This document shows, one piece after another, positions 1-5,724 of a DNA stretch of 26,613 nt. The stretch is from a virus. The DNA is taken from IMG/VR virus record IMGVR_UViG_3300037193_000301, positions 1 to 26,613 of that record. One strand, written 5' to 3'. Each line of letters starts with the position of its first letter. The stretch's first letter is position 1. The notes under the pieces were generated by a model. That model did not search any database. It was not told the DNA's origin and saw only the letters and a program-made list of their open reading frames with translations. The translations under genes were made by a program, and so were the position numbers.

Positions 1-42
1 AAGACGAAGACGAAGACGAAGACGAAGACGAAGACGAAGACG
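1..42 (+). repeat. Tandem hexamer repeat (AAGACG x7)
   Basis: Seven perfect head-to-tail copies of AAGACG fill the first 42 bases and decay into mixed GAC/GAA codons up to about base 60. Read in the frame of the overlapping gene they encode an Asp-Glu run. The repeat starts at the very edge of the window, so its full length is unknown. Such simple coding repeats can change length by slippage. Confidence 0.9.
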
Positions 43-665
43 ACGAAGACGAAGACGACGAGCCCAAGAAGGGCAAAGGGAAAGGCAAGGCGAAGGCCAA
101 GCCAAAGGCCAAGCGTGGCAAGTCCAAGGATGAGGACGACGAGGATGACGAGGACGACGAGGATGAAGACGAGGACGAAGACGAGGACGATGAGGACGAC
201 GCTCCCAAGAAGTCCCGCTTCGGCAAGAAGTCGAAGTCCAAGCGTGCCGCCAAGGATGACGATGACGATGATGACGACGATGGGGACGACAAGAAGCCGT
301 CGCGTCGAAACACCAAATCCAAAGAGTCGAAGGAGAAGTCTGTGAAGAAGGCAAAGAAAGGCGGCAAGGCTGACAAGGCCGAGGTCAAGAAGGGCAAGGG
401 CGCGAAGGCCGAGAAGGTCGAGAAGGCCGAGAAGGGCGAAGGCAAGAAGACCAAGGCCGTCAAGATCGAGGACGGCACGGTGCTCAGCCTCGTGAAGAAG
501 CGTCCGGGCGGCGGGCCGAAGTCCGACCTGATCGCCCTGATCCCCAAGAAGGGCATCAAGGTGAAGGCGCTGCTGGCGACGGCGAAGGAAGAAGGGTTCA
601 ACACCGCCAAGGTGAAGAACTGGCTCCCGCTGTTCCTGAAGCGCGGCTTCATCAAAGCTGCCTGA
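3..665 (+). CDS. Highly charged protein with alternating acidic and Lys-rich blocks (5' partial)
   Basis: The frame is open from base 3 to the TGA at 663-665, giving 220 visible residues; the start lies outside the window. Blocks alternate: a pure Asp/Glu run, a Lys/Ala/Gly stretch, a second Asp/Glu run of about 24 residues, a Lys/Ser/Arg block, a third Asp run, then Lys-Ala-Glu-Gly repeats. The last 55 or so residues look folded, with motifs KSDLIALIPKKG and NTAKVKNWLPLFLKRGFI that resemble a small winged-helix or SAP-like unit. A GTG at 342 could give a shorter form, but the same frame is plainly coding upstream. I do not recognise the family. The low-complexity Lys tail resembles histone H1-like nucleoid proteins, so DNA binding or condensation is an inference. 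The first terminator follows the gene. Confidence 0.8.
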   Translation, partial: DEDEDEDEDEDEDDEDEDDEPKKGKGKGKAKAKPKAKRGKSKDEDDEDDEDDEDEDEDEDEDDEDDAPKKSRFGKKSKSKRAAKDDDDDDDDDGDDKKPSRRNTKSKESKEKSVKKAKKGGKADKAEVKKGKGAKAEKVEKAEKGEGKKTKAVKIEDGTVLSLVKKRPGGGPKSDLIALIPKKGIKVKALLATAKEEGFNTAKVKNWLPLFLKRGFIKAA

Positions 666-700
666 ACCTGAACTGCCGACACGCTTAGGCGTGTAACACT

Positions 701-735
701 GAGCGCGGCTTCGCTTAAGAGGCCGCGCTCTTCTT
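701..735 (+). terminator. Probable rho-independent terminator
   Basis: The arms 701-709 and 722-730 pair over nine bases (GAGCGCGGC with GCCGCGCTC) around a 12-base loop and are followed by a short T-rich TTCTT. Just upstream, 679-684 and 689-694 form a second hairpin (ACACGC/GCGTGT) with a TTAG tetraloop. Together they lie between two genes on the + strand and probably end transcription of the charged-protein gene. The T tract is short, so termination may be partial. Confidence 0.6.
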
Positions 736-745
736 GGGGACTGAA

Positions 746-934
746 ATGAACGAAGCGATTAAACAAGCATTGCGGTACCTTCTCAACACTGGCGAGGCCG
801 TCACCGAAGAACAGTTCGACGATGACCACGCGCCAGTTGGGCCACAGCTTCGATATGACATCGCCAGATACTATGTCGTGCGCGACGGCAAGATGAAGCT
901 CACCGAAGAAGGGCGCAAGCTATGTTCGAGTTGA
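746..934 (+). CDS. Small protein of unknown function, possibly winged-helix
   Basis: The start is the ATG at 746, preceded by GGGGA at 737-741; a TTG twelve bases upstream is in frame but less likely. The product is 62 residues with no membrane segment. The pattern of an N-terminal helix (EAIKQALRYLL), a short polar stretch, a second helix (GPQLRYDIARYYV) and a C-terminal LTEEGRKL would suit a minimal winged-helix fold, but there is no diagnostic motif. It starts directly after the first terminator, and the hairpin array begins at its stop codon. Confidence 0.6.
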   Translation: MNEAIKQALRYLLNTGEAVTEEQFDDDHAPVGPQLRYDIARYYVVRDGKMKLTEEGRKLCSS

Positions 935-1125
935 TCCTGTTGATGTGCACGTGGGACGGGCCAACAGGATTCAAACCTTCCTCCACGCTGGTGTGTGGAG
1001 AGCGTGTGCTTGTTAGATACAGGCAAGCGGTTCAATGCGACCTCGCATTGGATCGTGTGAAGACAGACGGCAGGAACGTTACTGTCTTCTGTCGTTACAA
1101 ACCGACGGTGAACGTAGAGAAGTAA
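922..1125 (+). CDS. Doubtful small ORF overlapping the hairpin array
   Basis: A 67-residue frame starts at ATG 922, inside the end of the preceding gene, and stops at TAA 1123-1125. The only ribosome-site candidate is AAGGG about ten bases upstream. Four Cys and several aromatic residues occur in the product, but no family is recognised. The same bases carry at least five consecutive inverted repeats, which is unusual for coding DNA. The stretch may therefore be a structured RNA or untranslated leader. The reading as a gene rests mainly on the frame being open. Confidence 0.35.
   Translation: MFELILLMCTWDGPTGFKPSSTLVCGERVLVRYRQAVQCDLALDRVKTDGRNVTVFCRYKPTVNVEK
934..1110 (+). other. Array of consecutive hairpins; candidate structured RNA or leader
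   Basis: Inverted repeats follow each other almost without gaps. 934-942 pairs with 962-970 (9 bp). 981-988 pairs with 993-1000 (8 bp, one G-U, tetraloop TGGT). 1008-1012 pairs with 1024-1028 (5 bp). 1028-1039 pairs with 1044-1055 (12 bp with two G-U pairs, loop ACCT). 1059-1066 pairs with 1082-1089 (8 bp). A smaller CGTT/AACG pair encloses ACCGACGGT near 1094-1114. The array begins in the stop codon of the upstream gene and ends about 45 bases before the sigma-factor gene. It does not fold as a tRNA. It could be a small RNA, a regulatory leader for the sigma factor or an attenuator; nothing in the sequence decides which. Confidence 0.4.
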
Positions 1126-1153
1126 GCAACGTCTTCGTACAGGGAGTTGCGTC

Positions 1154-1651
1154 ATGGATCATGCACAGTTGGCGAGCTGGTTTACGAAGTGGCGTAAGCC
1201 AATAAGATCATGGTTGCGCAGCAGGTCGATCCCTCCGGGAGACATCGACGACGTGGCGCAAGAAGTGTTCCTGCGAGTGCTGCGATATAGTGACGACACC
1301 TTGATCGAGAACCCGCAAGGGTACTTGTTCAGGATCGCGTCCAACGTAGCCAATGAGTGGCGTGAAAGATCGAGAGTACGAAAGCCGCACGACGACGAGT
1401 GGCTGAATGAGCTGATAGACGAAAGCGACACACCAGAGGACGTGCACTGGCGAGGTCGCACAGTTGCCAAAGTTACAGCGGCGTTGGACGCGTTGCCTAA
1501 CAGGCAGGGAGTGATTCTGTTGATGCACGTCAACGACGGGCTAACTTACAAAGAGATAGCCAAAGAGTTGGGACTTACGTATAGGTTGGTGCTGCGCGAG
1601 CTGACTCGTGCATATGCCAAGCTGCGTATAGAGTTGTTCGAAGAACGTTAA
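1154..1651 (+). CDS. ECF-type RNA polymerase sigma factor (sigma-70 family)
   Basis: The 165-residue product has the two-domain layout of extracytoplasmic-function sigma factors. Region 2 lies at about residues 8-75 (DIDDVAQEVFLRVLR, then NPQGYLFRIASNVANEWRER, the FecI-like pattern). Region 4 lies at about 108-160 (ALDALPNRQG and the helix-turn-helix TYKEIAKELGLTYRLVLREL). There is no region 1 or 3, as usual in this group, and length is normal. The start at ATG 1154 has AGGGAG upstream. In the cell it should bind host core RNA polymerase and redirect it to particular promoters. The obvious inference is a phage regulator that switches transcription to a later class of phage genes, or modulates host stress promoters. 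No anti-sigma gene is apparent next to it. Confidence 0.88.
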   Translation: MDHAQLASWFTKWRKPIRSWLRSRSIPPGDIDDVAQEVFLRVLRYSDDTLIENPQGYLFRIASNVANEWRERSRVRKPHDDEWLNELIDESDTPEDVHWRGRTVAKVTAALDALPNRQGVILLMHVNDGLTYKEIAKELGLTYRLVLRELTRAYAKLRIELFEER

Positions 1652-1669
1652 CAAACATCGGAGAAGTGA

Positions 1670-1846
1670 ATGTCTGACCAACCTCGGTTGAATCGTATTC
1701 AGCGGGCAATCCGCAGAGCCCACGCCAGCAGCGACGCGGCGGAGCGTGCTACGTCCATGCGCAAGTTCCTGCGCAGAGTACGGTACATACGTCACATGCC
1801 AGTGGGCCGCGTGCGCACTTCGTCGGTACTCGGACTGGAGGCGTAG
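1670..1846 (+). CDS. Small Arg-rich protein of unknown function
   Basis: ATG 1670 to TAG 1844-1846 encodes 58 residues, with GGAGAAG eight or nine bases upstream. The product is very basic: RIQRAIRRAHASS at the start and MRKFLRRVRYIRHMPVGRVR in the second half, with few acidic residues. No family is recognised. Nucleic-acid or polymerase binding would fit the charge but is inference. The gene sits snugly between the sigma factor and the next gene, whose ribosome-binding site (GGAGG) overlaps its last codons, so it is probably translated as part of one operon. Confidence 0.65.
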   Translation: MSDQPRLNRIQRAIRRAHASSDAAERATSMRKFLRRVRYIRHMPVGRVRTSSVLGLEA

Positions 1847-1849
1847 CAA

Positions 1850-2113
1850 ATGGCGACGGAGCGCGATTTGAAGTTGTCGCGGAAGATGCAGAAGCTCGTC
1901 CGCAAGTTTCAGGAACTCGTTCGAAAGGAGATGGGCCAGGACATGGGCGTCGCGGTTATCGTGTGGCCGTGGGCCGAAAAGGAAGACGGCGAGATCGCAG
2001 AATTCCAATACGCTTCGAACGCGCACCGTTCCTTCATGCACGAGCGGCTCAAGGAGCTGGTGAAGAAGTGGGACAAGGGTGAGCCCGACTCTCCTCCGCA
2101 CGAGAGGCATTGA
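1850..2113 (+). CDS. Conserved-looking small phage protein, unknown function
   Basis: 87 residues from ATG 1850, with GGAGG at 1837-1841. Helices at both ends are rich in Lys and Glu (SRKMQKLVRKFQELVRKEMG and MHERLKELVKKWDKGE). Between them is a hydrophobic strand (GVAVIVWPW) followed by an acidic turn, which suggests a small alpha/beta fold. No catalytic motif, membrane segment or zinc motif is visible, and I cannot assign a family. It lies four bases after the Arg-rich gene and two bases before the next small gene, in an operon of very small proteins. Confidence 0.7.
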   Translation: MATERDLKLSRKMQKLVRKFQELVRKEMGQDMGVAVIVWPWAEKEDGEIAEFQYASNAHRSFMHERLKELVKKWDKGEPDSPPHERH

Positions 2114-2115
2114 GC

Positions 2116-2286
2116 ATGAAGACTTCAACGAGCACATCGAAGTGTCAGCATGTGTGGGTCACCTGCGAAGGCAGGACCGTGTGTCTATGGTGTCCGCTCG
2201 AAAAGGTGCGCGACAACAAGAGGCCGGTGCAGCGGCTGAAGATACCACGGGCAGATCCGCCTCGCGGCTTCGTGAAGCGACGATAA
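2116..2286 (+). CDS. Small Cys-rich protein, possible zinc knuckle
   Basis: ATG 2116 to TAA 2284-2286 encodes 56 residues, preceded by GAGAGG. Residues Cys10, His12, Cys17, Cys23 and Cys26 (CQHVWVTCEGRTVCLWC) form a compact cluster that could hold one zinc ion. The rest is basic and Pro-rich (KRPVQRLKIPRADPPRGF). A longer frame crosses this stretch from 2079, but it starts inside the preceding gene and lacks the well-placed ribosome site, so I treat it as a shadow. Function is unknown; nucleic-acid binding is plausible. The hypermodification protein gene follows after 26 bases. Confidence 0.6.
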   Translation: MKTSTSTSKCQHVWVTCEGRTVCLWCPLEKVRDNKRPVQRLKIPRADPPRGFVKRR

Positions 2287-2312
2287 CCAAGCAGGCAAGC
2301 AAGGGTAAGTAA

Positions 2313-3296
2313 ATGAGCAAGAAGGCAAAACCGAAACCGCCGAAAATCAAGTGGAAGTGGAGGACGGCACAGCTCCGCTTCTTCTGGTACTGGATCAACG
2401 AGCGGCACAAGATATACGAGGCCCGTAAAGCGGGCAAGGCGTTTCCATGGACGACGGACAAGATACTCTGCGAGTACAAGTTCACGAATCCATTCAGGCA
2501 GCATGACCGGGTCACGCAGGAGTGGACCAAGCGATACATATCGCTGCTCGGTTCGCAGAAGGATCTGAAGGACGAAGACTTGTTGTTTCATGTCTGCATG
2601 TTTCGGCTGTTCAACTGGCCGGACACCTACGACGCTCTGCACTTCGGCATGCGCAAGTGGGATCTCAAGAAGGCCATCGAGATCCTGCATGCACGCAAGA
2701 AGGAGGGCAAGCAGATCTTCACTGGCGCGTACATCATCCCGTCTGCCGGCAAGCCGGACAAGGCGAAGACGATTGCCGAGGCGCTTGAGAAGATATGGGA
2801 TGGCCGGACTGAGAAGGAAATAGAAGACAAGAAGAAACCGACTCGCGTCCTGTTCGCTCGCAAGATCAAGCGCAAGCAGTCCATGAAGTTTGCGACGCAG
2901 CTATTGCAGAAGATACCGACGGTTGGCCCGTTCATCGCGTATGAAATCGTGTGCGACCTTCGGCATACGAGGCTGCTGGCCGATGCGCGAGACAAGCTCG
3001 CATGGGCCAACGCTGGTCCAGGCGCGATGCGTGGCATTCATCGTTTGCTATGGGGAACGTATGAAGTGCCCGACGGAAAGGAACGGCCAGACTACAACCG
3101 CGCCATGCGAGCGCTGTTGAAGATGGCACCACGCAAGTTGAGCAAGGCAGTGAAGACTTGCGGTACTCCATTCGAGATGCGAGAGATCGAGCACTCGTTA
3201 TGCGAGTTCGATAAGTACATGCGCCTCAAGCGCAAGGAAGGCAAGACGCGCAGCAAATTCACCGCACCAGTACAGGAGCAACTTCCGTGGGATTGA
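2313..3296 (+). CDS. DNA base hypermodification protein, HMUDK_hel / aGPT-PPlase type
   Basis: 327 residues. The N-terminal third carries the signature I associate with the helical domain of 5-hydroxymethyl-dU DNA kinases and alpha-glutamyl/putrescinyl-thymine pyrophosphorylases: FFWYWINERHKIYEARKAG, then PWTTDKILCEYKFTNPFRQ and HDRVTQEW at about residues 23-71. A helix-hairpin-helix-like segment (LLQKIPTVGPFIAYEIVCDL, about 197-216) recalls the DNA glycosylase fold to which these enzymes are related. In known phages the family acts on hydroxymethyluracil already in DNA, activating it or displacing pyrophosphate with a nucleophile. No Walker A motif is present, so this protein lacks the kinase half found in 5-HMUDK; any phosphorylation must come from another protein. 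The N-terminus is very Lys-rich. The start ATG 2313 has AAGGG upstream. The fold family is fairly sure; the reaction is not. Confidence 0.75.
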   Translation: MSKKAKPKPPKIKWKWRTAQLRFFWYWINERHKIYEARKAGKAFPWTTDKILCEYKFTNPFRQHDRVTQEWTKRYISLLGSQKDLKDEDLLFHVCMFRLFNWPDTYDALHFGMRKWDLKKAIEILHARKKEGKQIFTGAYIIPSAGKPDKAKTIAEALEKIWDGRTEKEIEDKKKPTRVLFARKIKRKQSMKFATQLLQKIPTVGPFIAYEIVCDLRHTRLLADARDKLAWANAGPGAMRGIHRLLWGTYEVPDGKERPDYNRAMRALLKMAPRKLSKAVKTCGTPFEMREIEHSLCEFDKYMRLKRKEGKTRSKFTAPVQEQLPWD

Positions 3297-3571
3297 TCAA
3301 GAGCAAAGTCAAGATGAAGCAGGAGCCCGACGTTATCAAGAAGCCTCAGACAGCTTCTTACGACGTCGTGCCAGACGGCACGGCAGTAGAAGACATGACT
3401 ACTGCCAGATCACTGTTTGGCACGTCCAGAGTGTGCAAGGTGGTGCGCCACGAAGTGAAGGTCACCGTGCGCTATCTGGTTGAGTACGAGAACGGCGAGC
3501 GCCAGTGGCGCACCGCCCAAGAGCCTGAGATCGAGCACAGCGACAACGACGACGAAGACGACCTGGAGTAG
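3287..3571 (+). CDS. Small acidic-tailed protein, unknown function
   Basis: The start GTG at 3287 overlaps the end of the hypermodification gene by ten bases and has AGGAG eight bases upstream, so I prefer it to the ATG at 3314. The product is 94 residues. A basic N-terminus (KSKVKMKQ) leads to a two- or three-strand segment (RVCKVVRHEVKVTVRYLVEYENGERQW) that looks like a small beta barrel or SH3/Tudor-like fold. An extreme acidic tail ends the protein (HSDNDDEDDLE). No family is recognised. The overlap with the upstream gene suggests coupled translation and perhaps a shared role in DNA modification. Confidence 0.65.
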   Translation: MGLIKSKVKMKQEPDVIKKPQTASYDVVPDGTAVEDMTTARSLFGTSRVCKVVRHEVKVTVRYLVEYENGERQWRTAQEPEIEHSDNDDEDDLE

Positions 3572-3574
3572 CAA

Positions 3575-3910
3575 ATGAACAAGCCGCTAGGGTGTAGTTG
3601 CGATCGGGGCATAGATCGTAGATGCCCGGTTCACCGCCGGCGATACATGCTATCGTCGTTCATCATGAAAGCGTTGATGATGAGCGCGCTGCTCACGTTA
3701 TGTTTCTTCTTTGGGAGTTACGTAGAGAGGCAGAAGGCGCTCAAGCCGGTGGACCATGTGACGTGCAGCACAGACGACGTGCTGTCCGAAAGGCAGTGGC
3801 GCGTCGACTTGAAAGTGCCACTGTTCGATCAGGACTGTTCTCAACACGATTCGTTTCCAAGTAAGATCCTTTGTGAGAGGTTGGTGACGATAGAGTGCGA
3901 CCTGCCGTAA
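3575..3910 (+). CDS. Small single-pass membrane protein with Cys motifs
   Basis: 111 residues from ATG 3575 with GGAG upstream. The N-terminus has a Cys/His cluster (CSCDRGIDRRCPVH, residues 7-20) followed by an Arg patch. One transmembrane segment spans about residues 26-50 (ALMMSALLTLCFFFGSYV). The C-terminal 60 residues hold four Cys, compatible with disulfides if this part is periplasmic, as the positive-inside rule suggests. No family is recognised. A role in inner-membrane takeover or superinfection exclusion is possible, but nothing specific supports it. Confidence 0.65.
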   Translation: MNKPLGCSCDRGIDRRCPVHRRRYMLSSFIMKALMMSALLTLCFFFGSYVERQKALKPVDHVTCSTDDVLSERQWRVDLKVPLFDQDCSQHDSFPSKILCERLVTIECDLP

Positions 3911-3962
3911 GGCGACAGTCGCAATGACCGTATTTGTTTATAACCTAACGGAGACTAGAGTT

Positions 3963-4286
3963 ATGTCGCTTGAAGTTATGCAGACGTTGGAAGGTTGCGG
4001 CGTGAAGGTCGTGCAGTCACTCACCGCCGTCGAGTCCAACATCCTGGATGTGTTGGTTGGCAACCAAGGCAAGATCGTTTCCAAAGCCGAGATCGAAGAT
4101 ACGGTCTACGGCGGCAGCGACAAGATCAAGCCGGCCTCCAACTGTGTCGAAGTGTTCGTGGCCCGCTTGCGCAAGAAGCTGACCGACCGCAAGGTGGTCC
4201 GCACCGTACGCGGCAAAGGCTATATGGTGGTGCTGCCTGAGCCGGTAGCAGACGCCATGCCGCAGGCCGAAGCGGCTGTAGGGTAA
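3963..4286 (+). CDS. Stand-alone OmpR/PhoB-type winged-helix DNA-binding protein
   Basis: Residues 20-95 match the Trans_reg_C winged helix of OmpR/PhoB response regulators: LTAVESNILDVLVGNQGKIV, then SKAEIEDTVYGG, the recognition helix NCVEVFVARLRKKL and the wing VRTVRGKGYMVV. There is no receiver domain, so it is not a phosphorelay protein; 107 residues cover just the DNA-binding part plus a short Ala-rich tail. I chose ATG 3963, with GGAG at 3950-3953, over an in-frame ATG at 3924. A TATAAC at 3939-3944 could be a -10 element, but no convincing -35 is seen. A terminator follows. It is probably a phage transcription regulator; the target sites are unknown. Confidence 0.82.
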   Translation: MSLEVMQTLEGCGVKVVQSLTAVESNILDVLVGNQGKIVSKAEIEDTVYGGSDKIKPASNCVEVFVARLRKKLTDRKVVRTVRGKGYMVVLPEPVADAMPQAEAAVG

Positions 4287-4296
4287 GTGTCCAGTT

Positions 4297-4331
4297 CCGT
4301 GCGCGTCGATGTGGCGCGCACGGTTCCTTCT
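4297..4331 (+). terminator. Probable rho-independent terminator after the winged-helix gene
   Basis: Arms 4297-4305 and 4315-4323 (CCGTGCGCG/CGCGCACGG) pair perfectly over nine bases around a nine-base loop, followed by TTCCTTCT. The hairpin starts ten bases after the stop codon. The next gene's ribosome-binding site lies just downstream, so any read-through would still serve it. The T tract is interrupted, which suggests partial termination. Confidence 0.6.
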
Positions 4332-4347
4332 CAGCGGAGGGTATGGC

Positions 4348-4557
4348 ATGAGTCAGTTTGAAGATGAGATGGCCGCACTAGAGGCGACACGTTGCCCAAC
4401 GTGCAAAGGCTCAGGCGCGTTGGATGATGCAGAGGATGGCGACATCTTCTATCACACGTGGACGTGCGACCACTGCAAAGGCACTGGCAAGAAACCGGAG
4501 ATCAAACATGAGCATAGAGCAGCTGAGGTCGATAAGACAGTCGAAGTTACGACGTAG
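4348..4557 (+). CDS. Small DnaJ-type zinc-finger protein
   Basis: 69 residues from ATG 4348, with GGAGGG seven bases upstream. Two CxxCxGxG motifs (CPTCKGSG at residues 16-23 and CDHCKGTG at 40-47) are the hallmark of one DnaJ-type zinc site, here as a minimal pair rather than the four repeats of true DnaJ. Many phages and bacteria encode such isolated fingers; they may bind protein or nucleic acid, and the precise role is unknown. The 3' end overlaps the next gene by 50 bases in another frame, which is long for this genome. Confidence 0.75.
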   Translation: MSQFEDEMAALEATRCPTCKGSGALDDAEDGDIFYHTWTCDHCKGTGKKPEIKHEHRAAEVDKTVEVTT

Positions 4558-4765
4558 GGCCAAGGCTTACGGCGCGAGAGTGTGCGGCAAGAACTCGCAC
4601 GCCGTACCTATTGCCTTCGTTGGCGACGTGTGGATCGATGGGTACAACGCCGCCGTCGCCGACGTGCGCAAGATAATCAAGGAAGCCGGCGGTCCCGAGC
4701 ACACCATAGGCTCTGAGATCATTCAATGGGCTGACGAGCAGGAACAGGAGACGAAGAAGAAATGA
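4508..4765 (+). CDS. Small protein of unknown function
   Basis: The best start is ATG 4508 (ribosome site CCGGAG about ten bases upstream), giving 85 residues; the frame is open further upstream, but that stretch lies wholly inside the zinc-finger gene. The product begins with a basic helix (SIEQLRSIRQSKLRRRAKAY), continues with a hydrophobic strand (AVPIAFVGDVWIDGYNAAV) and ends in a Glu/Lys tail. No family is recognised. Its TGA overlaps the ATG of the glycosyltransferase gene, so the two are probably translationally coupled. Confidence 0.65.
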   Translation: MSIEQLRSIRQSKLRRRAKAYGARVCGKNSHAVPIAFVGDVWIDGYNAAVADVRKIIKEAGGPEHTIGSEIIQWADEQEQETKKK

Positions 4766-5724
4766 GAACAGCAGTTTGGACATTCATTCAACCGCGTGAC
4801 ACAAGCATAACGCCATCCGACAAGATTGCGCGGCTCGTCGCAGAGTTGGCGAAGGCTCCGCTCGTATGGAACGAAGAGTGGGCCGGAAAGTGGAAGGCCA
4901 AGCACACGGACGTTCTGTTCATCGTGAACGGCGTGTTCGCCTTCTGCAAGAACCTGCCTGCCGTAGCGCCAGCAGTGCGCAAGGCTAAGCGTGTCATCTG
5001 GGTTCAGAACGACTACGCCATCATCCCGCCGAAGTCATCCTCGAAAGGGGAGAGCCCATTCCGAGCCGCGTTCCGTGAACGCATGGAAGCTGGCCTGCCA
5101 GAGATGGAGTTCTGGACGACCGTCGAGGAATCGTTGCAGTCGAAGCGCGACTACTACGTCAATTGGAATGCCATGGCTTACGAGCCGTTGGGCCTCAAGC
5201 CGGTCAAGGCTGTATCGCCAGTGGCCGACAAAGCCGTGTACTACGGATACTTCCGTGACTACCGACGCGACTCGTTCGACCGCTACTTCGCCAAGGGAGG
5301 CGACTGGATCGACGTGGCCTCGCCGAGCAAGGACTTCCCGAAGCTATATCCGAAGCTGAACATCATCGCTCCAATCAAGGGCGACAAGTGGCTCATGCAG
5401 TTGCGCAAGTACGGAGCCGGTTTGTACATTGAAGACAAACGTCAGCACACGGAATACCACAGCCCAGCGACGCGATTCTTCGAAATGCTCAGTGCAGGGT
5501 TGCCCATTGCATTCGACGAGCAGTGTGCTCGAACGTTCGACAAGTTCAACGAGTTCGGTGGGTACGACATCGACATAGATCCGTTCATTGTCTGCAACCG
5601 TAAGGAGCTGAAGACATTCATCAAGCATCGATACGAAATCGCTAAACTACAACACCAGTGGCATCGTGACTTCGAAGGTGATCTTCGTGGCCGCGTCAAG
5701 AAGTTAATGAAGAAGGTGCTATGA
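4762..5724 (+). CDS. GT-B-like glycosyltransferase
   Basis: 320 residues. An N-terminal half with alternating beta/alpha elements (TDVLFIVNGVFAFCKN, KRVIWVQNDYAIIPP) is followed by a C-terminal half with the nucleotide-sugar binding pattern of GT-B enzymes: VYYGYFRDYRRDSFDRYF at about 155-172 and PATRFFEMLSAGLPIAFDE at about 233-251, where Arg and Glu normally contact the donor. The family is not one I can name. The gene is joined by ATGA overlaps to its neighbours and sits between the hypermodification protein and the thymidylate-synthase homologue. Glycosylation of hydroxymethyluracil in DNA is the natural hypothesis. Modification of a surface glycan or a phage structural protein is the alternative. 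Confidence 0.65.
   Translation: MRTAVWTFIQPRDTSITPSDKIARLVAELAKAPLVWNEEWAGKWKAKHTDVLFIVNGVFAFCKNLPAVAPAVRKAKRVIWVQNDYAIIPPKSSSKGESPFRAAFRERMEAGLPEMEFWTTVEESLQSKRDYYVNWNAMAYEPLGLKPVKAVSPVADKAVYYGYFRDYRRDSFDRYFAKGGDWIDVASPSKDFPKLYPKLNIIAPIKGDKWLMQLRKYGAGLYIEDKRQHTEYHSPATRFFEMLSAGLPIAFDEQCARTFDKFNEFGGYDIDIDPFIVCNRKELKTFIKHRYEIAKLQHQWHRDFEGDLRGRVKKLMKKVL

Noticed and set aside
115-345. Met/Thr/Arg-rich open frame in the first 350 bases
   Set aside because: It is the out-of-frame reading of the acidic/Lys repeat; the continuous frame from base 3 to 665 explains the region.
935-1060. Possible tRNA in the hairpin-rich stretch
   Set aside because: Neither strand gives a matching acceptor stem, anticodon arm and T arm; the TTCAATG loop has mismatched stem positions.
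1073-1096. GGAACG as a -35 element of an ECF promoter in front of the sigma gene (a second copy at 9096)
   Set aside because: The spacing to any plausible -10 (GTC) is too short, and two six-base matches are expected often enough by chance.
1541-2137. 198-codon open frame on the - strand
   Set aside because: Antisense to four + strand genes with ribosome sites; low-complexity Leu/Arg composition typical of the reverse of coding DNA.
2145-2690. 181-codon open frame on the - strand
   Set aside because: Runs opposite the conserved N-terminal half of the hypermodification protein; no motif.
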